From: an uncultured Muribaculaceae bacterium
GTDB taxonomy: Bacteria > Bacteroidota > Bacteroidia > Bacteroidales > Muribaculaceae
Reading direction: 5' to 3'
Length of the DNA stretch: 57,910 nt
Assembly (NCBI GenBank): GCA_947627615.1
Contig: CANQWS010000021.1
Span: 1-57,910 of the forward strand
This document shows positions 21,953-30,600 of this stretch, in pieces (within the stretch, counting starts at the first letter, position 1; every line of letters starts with the position of its first letter). Under the pieces are notes generated by a model. The model ran no database searches and had not been told where the DNA came from. It saw only the letters and a program-made list of their open reading frames with translations. The translations under genes and the position numbers were made by a program.

Positions 21953-22539
21953 TAAGCTTCATCCTCCTCATATATACAGAATTTTCCTGTGTCGTCAAAA
22001 CCAAACCACATTGGTGTCGAGATGGTCACGGTTCCTGTGGTGGTCGATACGGTCACGCCGCCTGAGCCGGCAATTTCTACGGCGTTTACACCGTTTATCG
22101 TGGCGTCCTTGCCGGCCGGCCCGGTCGGCCCCTGGATGCCCTGCTCTCCCTGCGGCCCAGTCTCGCCGATCTCACCTTTCGGCCCTTGAGTGCCGTTGTA
22201 CACACTAAACGTTCCTGCCACTGTCCCGGTGTCCAAAGTGACGTTATACACGTCTGTGGTGCCTGGGTCATGGGTACCGCTTTTCAGGGTTACGCTCTTT
22301 ATTGACGCGCCCTGTTCGCCCTTGTCGCCTTTGGGTCCTGCATCTCCTTTGGCTCCGTCCAAACCGTCCTGCCCGTTCCATACCTCGAACGTGCCTGCTA
22401 CCTCGCCATTATCAAGCTCCACTTGATAGGTATCAGTGGTGCCAGGAGCATGGGTGCCCTCTTTCAGAGTTACCCCCGAAACGCTATCGCCCTTTTCGCC
22501 TTTATCGCCTACTACATGCCCTAAATTCAATTTTGCCAT
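21952..22539 (-). CDS. Collagen-like tail fibre protein
   Basis: 195 residues from ATG 22539. Two Gly-x-y collagen-like runs (GEKGDS; GLDGAKGDAGPKGDKGEQG; GPKGEIGETGPQGEQGIQGP in parts) alternate with two copies of a 40-residue module, S/V-x-K/G-V-T-L-K-x-G-T-H-x-P-G-T-T-D-x-Y...F-x-V-x-N-G. The module also occurs once in the next fibre gene. The C-terminus ends FCIYEEDEA. Likely a trimeric shaft carrying the diversified tip protein encoded next. Confidence 0.8.
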   Translation of the reverse strand: MAKLNLGHVVGDKGEKGDSVSGVTLKEGTHAPGTTDTYQVELDNGEVAGTFEVWNGQDGLDGAKGDAGPKGDKGEQGASIKSVTLKSGTHDPGTTDVYNVTLDTGTVAGTFSVYNGTQGPKGEIGETGPQGEQGIQGPTGPAGKDATINGVNAVEIAGSGGVTVSTTTGTVTISTPMWFGFDDTGKFCIYEEDEA

Positions 22540-22557
22540 GTTATGCACTCACCTCCA

Positions 22558-23850
22558 TTATCCTGCAACCTCCAAATAAAGGTTTCCATCGTCTTCCAGA
22601 GAGAATGCCGGCGGCGACTCCTCGTCTGTGTAGTACAGGTATAGGTCGCCGTCCTCAATCTGGAAGAAATACTGCCCGGTAGCCTCGACAACTACTGCGT
22701 CATTGCCAGGATCGCCCTTCGGCCCCTGTGCGCCGTCTCTGCCGTTGGTCACATAAAAATCGCTCTCTGTTCCATCGCTCAGCACTACCCGGTATGTGTC
22801 GGTTGTGCCGGGTGCGTGGGTGCCATCTACTAGCTCCACACGCTCCACCGACACGCCGGCTTCGCCGGTATCGCCTTTGTCACCTTTTGGGATGCCAAAC
22901 AAGAAACTGGCAAATCCTTCCACAAAGGTAACGTCAACGGTGGGTTCTTCTCCAGCTGGCAGGCCTTTGGCCTTAGCGGTCAGTTCATACAAGGCGTCAA
23001 TCAGGGCCTGCACCTTTTCGGCATTCTGTTGTGCGCTGTCCTGGGAGGATTTAGCGGCGTCCTGGCTATCCTTTGCGGCGTCCTGGCTGGCCTGGGCTGC
23101 GGCTTCCGATGCAGCTGCGTGTTCCTCCGATGCCGCCGCTGCCTGCTGGCTGGCTAGGGCTGCTGCGGCGCTCTTAGCCGCTGCGTCCTCACTGTCGGCG
23201 GCAATGGCTTCGCTCTGGGCTGCGGCTGCAGCGCTGGCTGCGGCTGCGTCTTCGGACTCTTTCGCGGCTGCTGCGCTGGCGGCGGCGTTCTCCTCCGAGA
23301 CGGCTGCGTTTTGCTCACTGGCTGCCGCGTTCTGCTCGCTCTGGGCCGCCGCTGCTTCGGAGTCCGCTGCGGCCTTCTGGCTGGCTGCTGCTGCGGCCTC
23401 AGAGTCCGCCGCCGCCTGCTGGCTGGCAAATGCGGCCCCTTCTGACGCTGCGGCGTTCTGCTCGCTGGCTGCTGCTGCCTGCTGGCTCGCTAGGGCCGCT
23501 GCCGCGCTGGCTGCTGCCGCGTCCTCGCTGCCCTTCGCTGCCTTCTGGCTGGCGGCTGCCGCTGCGGCGCTGGCGGCCGCTGCGTCCTCGCTCTCGGCGG
23601 CGTTCTTCTCGCTGGCTGCCGCTGCCTGCTGGCTCGCTGCTGCGGCCGCTGCGGCGTCTGTGGCTACCTGAGTCTGCCATGTGACGGCGGACTCCGCATA
23701 GAGGCGGAACACACTTCCGCGGATGTGGTGCGCAACGCCGTTCTCCTCGACGGCAAGAAGGTCGTTATCCAGGAGCTTGGCAAGCTCAGGCAGATCACCG
23801 ATAGCGACAACCTCACTATTGTCGAGTTCGCCGATTCGCCTATCAGCCAT
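22558..23850 (-). CDS. Alanine-rich coiled-coil fibre protein
   Basis: 430 residues. A short N-terminal adhesion region (RRIGELDNSEVVAIGDLPELAKLL...EENGVAHHIRGSVFRLY) attaches to the tail. Residues about 60-275 are an Ala/Ser/Gln/Glu heptad-like repeat (units of AAASEENAAAS, SQQAAADSE, SQDAAKDSQD). Then comes a collagen-like stretch (GDKGDTGEAG; GRDGAQGPKGDPGND), the GTHAPGTTDTY module and a C-terminal beta element (YFQIEDGDLYLYYTDEE). The repetition predicts a long trimeric stalk and easy length change by recombination. Confidence 0.82.
   Translation of the reverse strand: MADRRIGELDNSEVVAIGDLPELAKLLDNDLLAVEENGVAHHIRGSVFRLYAESAVTWQTQVATDAAAAAAASQQAAAASEKNAAESEDAAAASAAAAAASQKAAKGSEDAAAASAAAALASQQAAAASEQNAAASEGAAFASQQAAADSEAAAAASQKAAADSEAAAAQSEQNAAASEQNAAVSEENAAASAAAAKESEDAAAASAAAAAQSEAIAADSEDAAAKSAAAALASQQAAAASEEHAAASEAAAQASQDAAKDSQDAAKSSQDSAQQNAEKVQALIDALYELTAKAKGLPAGEEPTVDVTFVEGFASFLFGIPKGDKGDTGEAGVSVERVELVDGTHAPGTTDTYRVVLSDGTESDFYVTNGRDGAQGPKGDPGNDAVVVEATGQYFFQIEDGDLYLYYTDEESPPAFSLEDDGNLYLEVAG
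23020..23680 (-). repeat. Degenerate Ala/Ser/Gln-coding repeat tract
   Basis: About 660 bp of short imperfect repeats (mostly GCTGCxGCC/CTGGCTGGC types on the plus strand) encoding the coiled-coil stalk. A hotspot for slippage and for assembly error. Confidence 0.8.
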
Positions 23851-24007
23851 TGTCTGTGACCTCCTCTCCGTCCTTCTGCTCCAGGGCCCTCACCTTCTGT
23901 TCAAGTCGGTCAACGGCCTGGATACAGAGGGCGAGAGGGATAGAGCCGGCCCCTGTCACAGTTATACGAGACAGGTGAAATTTCAGGGTGTTGATCTCGT
24001 CCATCAT
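23843..24007 (-). CDS. 54-residue tail-fibre-cluster protein
   Basis: Starts MMDEINTLKFHLSRI at 24007 and ends in an 8-base overlap with the fibre gene. Contains a Leu-zipper-like helix (AVDRLEQKVRALEQKDGEEV). Likely a small structural or assembly protein; short but tightly coupled on both sides. Confidence 0.65.
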   Translation of the reverse strand: MMDEINTLKFHLSRITVTGAGSIPLALCIQAVDRLEQKVRALEQKDGEEVTDNG

Positions 24008-24018
24008 AGTGTTTCACC

Positions 24019-24657
24019 TCACTTTGCTGAATTCAGTGTGTTTTCCAAACCAATGAAAAAGTCCGCCGTAATGTCCCCGTCTTTTACGGCCTGTGTCGGG
24101 CTCAGGCCGATGCTTCTCATGGCCGATATTGCGCCGGAATTGAAATCACTGGCAATCATATCGTCACCTTCCGATTTCTTATAGCGCGAAAAATTGAATT
24201 GCGTACCGCCTTTGTAGTCTATGACTTCGTTGATGCGGTCGAGAAAGTCGTTCCAATCATCGGCGGTTACAAGGGTGACATCGTTTCCCTTTTTCAGGTT
24301 TTTCCATTTTGTCCAGTCGCCGGGCCACGTTTTGGCGGGGGCGGCTGGCAAAGTTCGGGCGGGCTCTTTTCGTACCACATCTGTTGCGTTATCCCAGTTT
24401 GTTGCTCCAACGGGCTTGCAGATAACCGTGAAGATCAGCTTGGAGTCAGGTGTGAGCCCGCTTGCCAGGAAGGTATGATCGCCGGTCGTTGTTGATGGGC
24501 CGAATTCCTCGCCGGTTGTGATTGCAGTTCCCGGATTCCCAGTCCCAGCATCGTAGTACAAGAAAAATCTGAGTACCTCACCGGCTATGATGTTGATGAT
24601 TCTCACAGAAAAGGTGGTAGAGGTAACTGTGACGTTTTCTTTTTTGTATGTTGCCAT
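24019..24657 (-). CDS. Tail-tip/fibre-associated protein
   Basis: 212 residues. The N-terminal 100 residues form a fibronectin/Ig-like beta fold (VTVTSTTFSVRIINIIAGEVLRFFLYYDAG...FLASGLTPDSKLIFTVICKP). The C-terminal half (DWTKWKNLKKGNDVTLVTADDWNDFLDRINEVIDYKG) is the W/D-rich element common in distal-tail proteins. Probably a baseplate or fibre connector. Confidence 0.7.
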   Translation of the reverse strand: MATYKKENVTVTSTTFSVRIINIIAGEVLRFFLYYDAGTGNPGTAITTGEEFGPSTTTGDHTFLASGLTPDSKLIFTVICKPVGATNWDNATDVVRKEPARTLPAAPAKTWPGDWTKWKNLKKGNDVTLVTADDWNDFLDRINEVIDYKGGTQFNFSRYKKSEGDDMIASDFNSGAISAMRSIGLSPTQAVKDGDITADFFIGLENTLNSAK

Positions 24658-24665
24658 AGCGCACC

Positions 24666-26546
24666 TCAGCCGAATTTGGCGGTGACCTTGACCTTGCCAT
24701 CGAGGCCGGTGACACTGGTACAGCCGGAGAAATCGATTGTTGACCCACTAAATGTAACTTCCGTATTAGTAAACGTAGTTCTATCGGGTTCCACGTACCA
24801 GACACCGCCGAGAAAGTGCATGTAAGCTGCATCTATGCTTGCGACTGGTCCTGTCCCACTGACATTACCGGAGATGCTTAGAAATTCAGTGTATGAGCTT
24901 TCCCACTTCGCCTTACCGTACATGCGCATTCCGCCATTATTATCTGTCTTTACATTAAACCATTCACCAATAAACTCGGTACCGCTAATCACACCGCCGC
25001 TGATTTCTGGTGAGTAGATGTATTTTCCACTAATGAACGTATCTTCTCCGCTCTGCACGGATGGCGTGTATTTTCCAACGGCCAGTTTTCTGACATTTTC
25101 CGATGCGGCTCCTGCCGCTGTGCTTGCGCTGTTTGCCACGCTTTGTGCTGTGCTGGCTGCGCTGGCCGCGCTGTTGATGCTACTTGTCAGCGCTTCTGTC
25201 CCGGTCACGTTGCCCCAGGAGATATACCCGTTAATCTTCACATTGCCGCCGATAGTGACGTTCCCCCAGTCGTCAACGACAAACTGGTCGGGATGTTCGT
25301 CCGAACCGATGTGAAGCCCTCTCGCGTTGATCTTTCTTGCCTTCACGGCCCCATCTGCGATAAGTTCTGTAGTAATGGCAAGGTCTTTAATTTTACTTGT
25401 TGTAACAGCGTCGTCATTTATCATGTTGTTCTTGACAGATGAGTCATTCAGTGTAATATTACAATTCTGAATCGTAATATTCCCTGAATCATCAACAATA
25501 AATTTATCTGCAATGTTCAGCCCTTTACCATCAATCAAATTTCCCTTGATAGTACCTGCTGTGATATTGTCTCCATTAATCGTCACACCGCCGCCGGACG
25601 TCTGCAATGCGTCAACGGTTACCAGGCCGGTTAGGTTAATGTTTGCGGCGCCCAATTCAACTGTACCGTCCATCAACCTGAGCGTGGCGGCAGTGTTGTC
25701 TCCGTTGTTTTGCACGGTCAGCTCCAAACCGTTTTTCAGGGCAGTGATTTGGCTTGTGATTTGCGCATTGGTCTGGCTTTGGTCATACACGGCAAAATTC
25801 AGGCAACCGGCGGTTATGCTCCCGGCCTGGATGTCGTCCGCCGTGATCGTCCCGCTGTGAATCATCTCGCCGGTAATGCTGTTCGCCTGGATGGCGCCGG
25901 GTTTGATGTACGTGATGCCGCCTTCGCCGCTCACCGTGATGCCGTCAATGGTCTCCTCGATGGTGGTAGTGCGCCGGCCTAGCTCAGCGTCTGCCGCCTC
26001 GAAGTCCTTTCGAATGCCCCCGGCGGTCTCTGTGATGGTGGTTTTCAGGCCCTTTTCGGTGTCTTCGACGAGTAGCCTGATGCTTCTATCCGTCCGTTCG
26101 ATAACGGTGTATGCGCCTTTGATCTCCCGCTTCATGTACTGTGTTAGCGGCCCGTCCCCGTGTGTAGGGTACTCCTCCTCAAGCTCTGCGCCTCCCGGCG
26201 CTTCGATGCTGGGGAAGCCCCCGCCATCATCGGAAACACGGGAGAGGGCGAAGTATGTGCCGCCTGCGGTGATACCGTCTCCCGGCTCCGCCGCTGGGTC
26301 CAGCCCCGCCTCGTCCACAGTGGCCATCTGGTATTCGTAGCCTTTCAGCCGCTGCAATGCAGCCTCCGCCATTGCCATAGTGGCATGCGGGCAGTCCTGC
26401 TCCAGGACGGTGCCGGACTCGTCGCCTACAAAGATTTCAGACTCGTCTCCTGTAATAAACCTGATGCCCGTGATGGGCTTCATCCTGCCGTTGTCGGTTG
26501 CGCCGGTATGGTCGCCGCCGACAAAGAATTTACTTCCGCCATACAA
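24666..26546 (-). CDS. Tail-associated fibre/central tail protein
   Basis: 626 residues from TTG 26546 (GGGGGG seven bases upstream); an in-frame TTG at 26561 is an alternative. The N-terminal 180 residues form a beta-rich tail-attachment domain. Residues 200-450 show repeated GxITAGTIxGxxIxGxxL-type beta-helix motifs and repeated DDSGNITIQNC/DDWGNVTIGG units, characteristic of host-specificity (J-like or prophage tail protease-like) proteins. The C-terminus is a glycine-rich beta domain. It follows the distal-tail genes, so it is probably the central fibre or tail spike base. Confidence 0.8.
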   Translation of the reverse strand: MYGGSKFFVGGDHTGATDNGRMKPITGIRFITGDESEIFVGDESGTVLEQDCPHATMAMAEAALQRLKGYEYQMATVDEAGLDPAAEPGDGITAGGTYFALSRVSDDGGGFPSIEAPGGAELEEEYPTHGDGPLTQYMKREIKGAYTVIERTDRSIRLLVEDTEKGLKTTITETAGGIRKDFEAADAELGRRTTTIEETIDGITVSGEGGITYIKPGAIQANSITGEMIHSGTITADDIQAGSITAGCLNFAVYDQSQTNAQITSQITALKNGLELTVQNNGDNTAATLRLMDGTVELGAANINLTGLVTVDALQTSGGGVTINGDNITAGTIKGNLIDGKGLNIADKFIVDDSGNITIQNCNITLNDSSVKNNMINDDAVTTSKIKDLAITTELIADGAVKARKINARGLHIGSDEHPDQFVVDDWGNVTIGGNVKINGYISWGNVTGTEALTSSINSAASAASTAQSVANSASTAAGAASENVRKLAVGKYTPSVQSGEDTFISGKYIYSPEISGGVISGTEFIGEWFNVKTDNNGGMRMYGKAKWESSYTEFLSISGNVSGTGPVASIDAAYMHFLGGVWYVEPDRTTFTNTEVTFSGSTIDFSGCTSVTGLDGKVKVTAKFG

Positions 26547-27246
26547 TTTTAGTCCCCCCAAACGTTATGGCCTTGCCGTACTCGTTCACAATGAAAAAGG
26601 TCTCTTCAGGCTCGCACCCTAGCGGCAGTAACAAGAACTCCCCTCTTGCCGTAACAATCCAGTTAGCCACATGCCCCGCCGCTATCCATGCGAGATACTG
26701 CCTGATAGTGTAGTTTTCCCCTTCCTTCTCCCCCTGCGGGTCCGCTGTTGGGTAAGGTACGGTTATGCTTGGGTTAAGCTCCGTGCGCGGGTCCAGCTTG
26801 CACCCGATCACTTTCATCATGTCCGCAACGGCCAGAGTTTCCGGGCAGGGGAAGGACAGAGTGTCAGGCGGGTTCCAGGGCTGTTCTGTCAGGCGCATAT
26901 TGTCATACGCCTCTAAGCTCCAATATTCGCCGTCTTTCCGCCGGCGGTTGATATGGTAGACGCCCGCCGGTAGCCACTCGGATTCCTGCCCGGTCACTGG
27001 ATTGACTAGCCGCACGTCTCGTTTGATCTCAGCCCCGCGTGAAAAGGTGGTATCGGTTTGGAGCTCAAGGGTGAGCTGTGCGCAAGCCGTATTACCCGCG
27101 CTGAAGGTCTCGTATAAGCCGCTGTCCACGCTGTGGCTAACTTCATCGTCCATGTATTCCTTGCCATCGAGGGTGAAGCGGTACTGCCGGTGTGTGCCCG
27201 GCGTTTTGAGTAGTGTTTTCCAAAGGTCAGACGTCTCAAGTGCCAC
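26530..27246 (-). CDS. Distal tail (Dit/Tal-like) protein
   Basis: 238 residues. Opens with WKTLLKTPGTHRQYRFTLDGKEYMDDEV and contains RDVRLVNPVTGQESEWLPAGVYHINRRRKDGEYWSLEAYDNM, the beta-sandwich pattern of baseplate hub proteins, ending NEYGKAITFGG. Situated between tape measure and fibres. Its 3' end overlaps the following gene by 17 bases in the -1 frame at a TTTGGGGGG run. Confidence 0.75.
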   Translation of the reverse strand: MALETSDLWKTLLKTPGTHRQYRFTLDGKEYMDDEVSHSVDSGLYETFSAGNTACAQLTLELQTDTTFSRGAEIKRDVRLVNPVTGQESEWLPAGVYHINRRRKDGEYWSLEAYDNMRLTEQPWNPPDTLSFPCPETLAVADMMKVIGCKLDPRTELNPSITVPYPTADPQGEKEGENYTIRQYLAWIAAGHVANWIVTARGEFLLLPLGCEPEETFFIVNEYGKAITFGGTKIVWRK

Positions 27247-27255
27247 GATCTCACC

Positions 27256-27642
27256 TCACTGCTCCACCATCTCGAAAGAGATTTCTTCCCAGAATCGGTT
27301 TTCATCGTCGTCCAGCACTAGCGTGCCTTCCACCTTGGACGTGTACGCTGTAATAGTGCTCTGCCCGTGCGGGTCTCGTACGGTCGCCGTATAAAACGTA
27401 TCTGAAACGTCGGTGTCCAGCTGGGCAAAGTCCGCCTCAGGCATGCGCAGGAGGCTCCACGTCATGGTGCGTTTTGATCCAAGCTTATCGCGGCGCATAT
27501 TTGCGCCCGCAACGGTGCGGACGGATTTCTTACTGTCCACATCGTTGCGGGCCCATTTGAGGCCGCCACGGGCCTTCACGTACTTCGTATAGTTGTGCCC
27601 GTTAATGATGAGGGTTTGCCCTCTGTTGTCGTTTGTGGCCAT
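27256..27642 (-). CDS. Distal tail-tube-like protein
   Basis: 128 residues. TLIINGHNYTKYVKARGGLKWARNDVDSKKSVRTVAGANMRRDKLGSKRTMTWSLLRM is a pattern seen in many Gram-positive phage proteins encoded right after the tape measure (DUF6711-like). Beta-rich; likely part of the tail-tip hub ring. Confidence 0.72.
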   Translation of the reverse strand: MATNDNRGQTLIINGHNYTKYVKARGGLKWARNDVDSKKSVRTVAGANMRRDKLGSKRTMTWSLLRMPEADFAQLDTDVSDTFYTATVRDPHGQSTITAYTSKVEGTLVLDDDENRFWEEISFEMVEQ

Positions 27643-27654
27643 GGCACCCCCTCC

Positions 27655-30600
27655 TTACACGATAAACACCGACTTGCCGGCGGCTACGGTCATGCGGTTT
27701 GCGTTGTTTGCAACGATCCTGGTAACCCGTGTGCCGTCAAGGTAGATGTCTGGTGTGGTTGCTGTGATCTCCTTATTCTCCAGCCCGGTCAGGGCCTGGA
27801 GGATCTCCCTCAGGAGCGCTTGCGTTGTTGCTGCCTGTGTAGCCACCTCCGTGCTCCCGGTATCGTCTACTGTCCTGGCTTTGTAGGGGATCACAGTGCC
27901 CGCCGCGATAGCGGGTATCTGCAAACCTCCAACCTGGTCCAGGTAAGACGCAATATTGGCGAGAGAGGTGGCAATGCTGGAAAGCTTGTCTGATACGGTT
28001 GTGAGGCCGCTAATCAGGGTGCCGCCGTTAAAGGTCAGGTCCGGGGAGAGGTCTTCCCCCTGGGCGTTGACACTCTCTGCGAGGTTCTTGACGGTGCGCA
28101 ATACGCCAGAGGCCCCGCCGTCAATTCCGTTTGCAAGGCCTGCGTCCAGAAAGCCGCCGATCTCCTCAAACACCTTGGAGGGGGACCCCACGGCAAAGAC
28201 GTTCTTGACGGAACTAATCAGGTTTGAAGCAAGGCTCTTAACCTTTGAAACAAGCGTATTCCATGCGCCGCTTACACCGTTAGACAAGCCGGAAACAAGA
28301 GAGGAACCAATTGAACGCCAATCGGTGTTTTGCAGCTGGGTTTTTAGGCTGCTCCACTTGCTGGTGAGGGTTGTGGCAAAGCTGCTCCAATTGTTATTCA
28401 CGCCGCCCTTTAGGCCTTCGATAAGGTACTGCCCCTGCGTCTGCATAACAGTCGAGGGTGAGGAAATGCCAAAGAGGGACTTGAAGCCATTCATAAATGG
28501 CGTGAACACGTTGCTATCCAACCAGGATTTGATAGAACTAAACGGATCTTTCACGCCGTCTAGCATTCCGTCAGAGATATACCCGCCCATCTCGTCCATT
28601 TCTTTCGATGGTGAGGAGATGCCAAACAGGGATTTGATGCCAGACATGAACGGCGTAAAAACGTTCTGGTCTAGCCAATTCTTGACGTTGTCGAACCCAT
28701 CTGCAACGCCGTTTAGAAAGCCTTCGATGGTGTACCCGCCTAGCTCGTCCGTCTCTTTCGAGGGTGAAGCGATACCAAATAGGGATTTGATGCCTTTCGT
28801 AAACGGCGTAAAGATGTGGGTATCCAGCCAACTGTGGATGTTTGAGAACGGGTCATTCACGCCGTTAAGCAGGCCGTCCCCGATGTAGCCGCCTATTTCT
28901 TCCATCTCTTTCGAGGGGGACGCGATACCAAACAAGGACTTCACGCCGTTCATGAAGGGCGTAAAGATACGGTCACCAATCCATGACGCGATATTCTTGA
29001 GCGGGTCTAAAATACCGTTTAGTAAGCCTTCTGCGATATAGCCGCCGACGCCCGCCATTTCTTTGGACGGGGATTCGATACCAAAGGCGGACTTCACTCC
29101 ATTGATGAACGGGGTAAAGATGTTATCAACAACCCATGTTGCAAGGTCCCCGAGGGCGGTTAAGATGCCGTCAAAGAACTTTCCCATGGAGAACTCGCCA
29201 TCTTCAAAAGCGTGGTCGTTCCACCACTCTACAACTTCTCCGATAATCCCGGAAAGGAGTCCGGTAAAGAACCCTAAAAGAGCGCCAAACGCCGCGCCTA
29301 TAGCCTCTGTGATGCTACTGTATACCTGGCCCCAATCGATCTCTGAAAACTCATGAATAATGTCTTGCCCCATCTGCACCCAGTCGATATCCTCAAAGAA
29401 TCCAATCAGGATTTGATAAAGCCCGCTGAGATACTCGAAAAACGTGTTGAATATCTGACTCCAATCGACAGTGCTAAAGAAGTTACTTGCCGTAGTGGCG
29501 ATATCCTGCCCGATGGAATACCAGTCAATTTCTTTGGCCAGGTTGAACGCGCTAGAAACGATCTCGTTCACTGAGTCGCCAAGGGTCGTGCCAATGTGAT
29601 CCCACTCGATGCCGGCAAAAATCTGATTGATCTGCTTGCCTAGCTCCGTGCCGTACTCATCCCAGTGGGTCTTTTCCAGAAATCCGTCAATGATGTCCAA
29701 GATCCCGTTAACGCCGGTAGAGAACGAAAAGGATATCGCGTCCCAGTCCACGTTATTAAACCAGGAATCAACGGTTGTGCCGATGCTCTCGCCGATGCCG
29801 CTGTAGTTCAGATCTTGCAGGAATCCAGAGATGGCATCTGTCAGGAAATGCATACTCAGCGTTTCGCCGATGCCCGCCCAATCGGTAGTAGCGATAGCGG
29901 TGTTTATCCCGTCCGCAAGCTTCTGGCCGAACACGGTGAACCACGGGCCCATTTCCTCTTCGAAAGCATCGTAAGTTGTGATAGCTGCGTTAATGGTGTG
30001 CGCCAGAGTCCTTCCAATGTCGGCAAAGTCCGTCTCCTCAATCGCCTTAATTAGCATATCGGCAAGCCCTTGCCCTAAAACGGTCCAGTCAGTTAGCGCG
30101 ACAAACGTGTCAATGGCGTCCACAATGCCGTTTAGGCCCTCTGCAAAGGTCGTACCTATCGTGCCCCAATTGATCTGGCTGAAAAGCCCGTTAAATGCAG
30201 CGGCGAAAGCGCCGCCCAAAGTCTCCCATTCAGTATTGTGGACAAACCCGTAAATGGTGTTTACGATGGCATTCAGGCCGGCGCCCACGGTCATGCCAAG
30301 CTTTTCCCACTCCACCGTGTGTAGGAAAGTATTGACAGATGCGGCAAAACCCGCGCCTAATTGTGCCCAGTTCGTACCGGTCAAGAACTCGTAGAAGAAA
30401 TCAATGATTCGGTTAAAGAAATTGCCCAAGGTTTCGCCTAACAGCGGCCAGTCAAATTTCTCTATAAAGCCGTTTATGAGATCCGCTGCGGCTCTGCCCC
30501 AAGCCCCCGTATCCAGCTTCTTTAGAAACTCGTTTAGCGTGTTTAACAGCAGGTTTAGGCCTTCTGCAAGGACCTGCCCCAAGTCGCGCCAGTGAACGCC

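Noticed and set aside
23020-23680. CRISPR-like or satellite repeat
   Set aside because: The repeats are codon-level Ala/Ser/Gln repeats in one open frame, without spacers.
26530-26561. Programmed -1 frameshift joining the distal tail and central tail genes at TTTGGGGGG
   Set aside because: The codon phase is not a good slip heptamer, no stem-loop follows, and an internal TTG with a suitable G-rich ribosome site explains the downstream gene.
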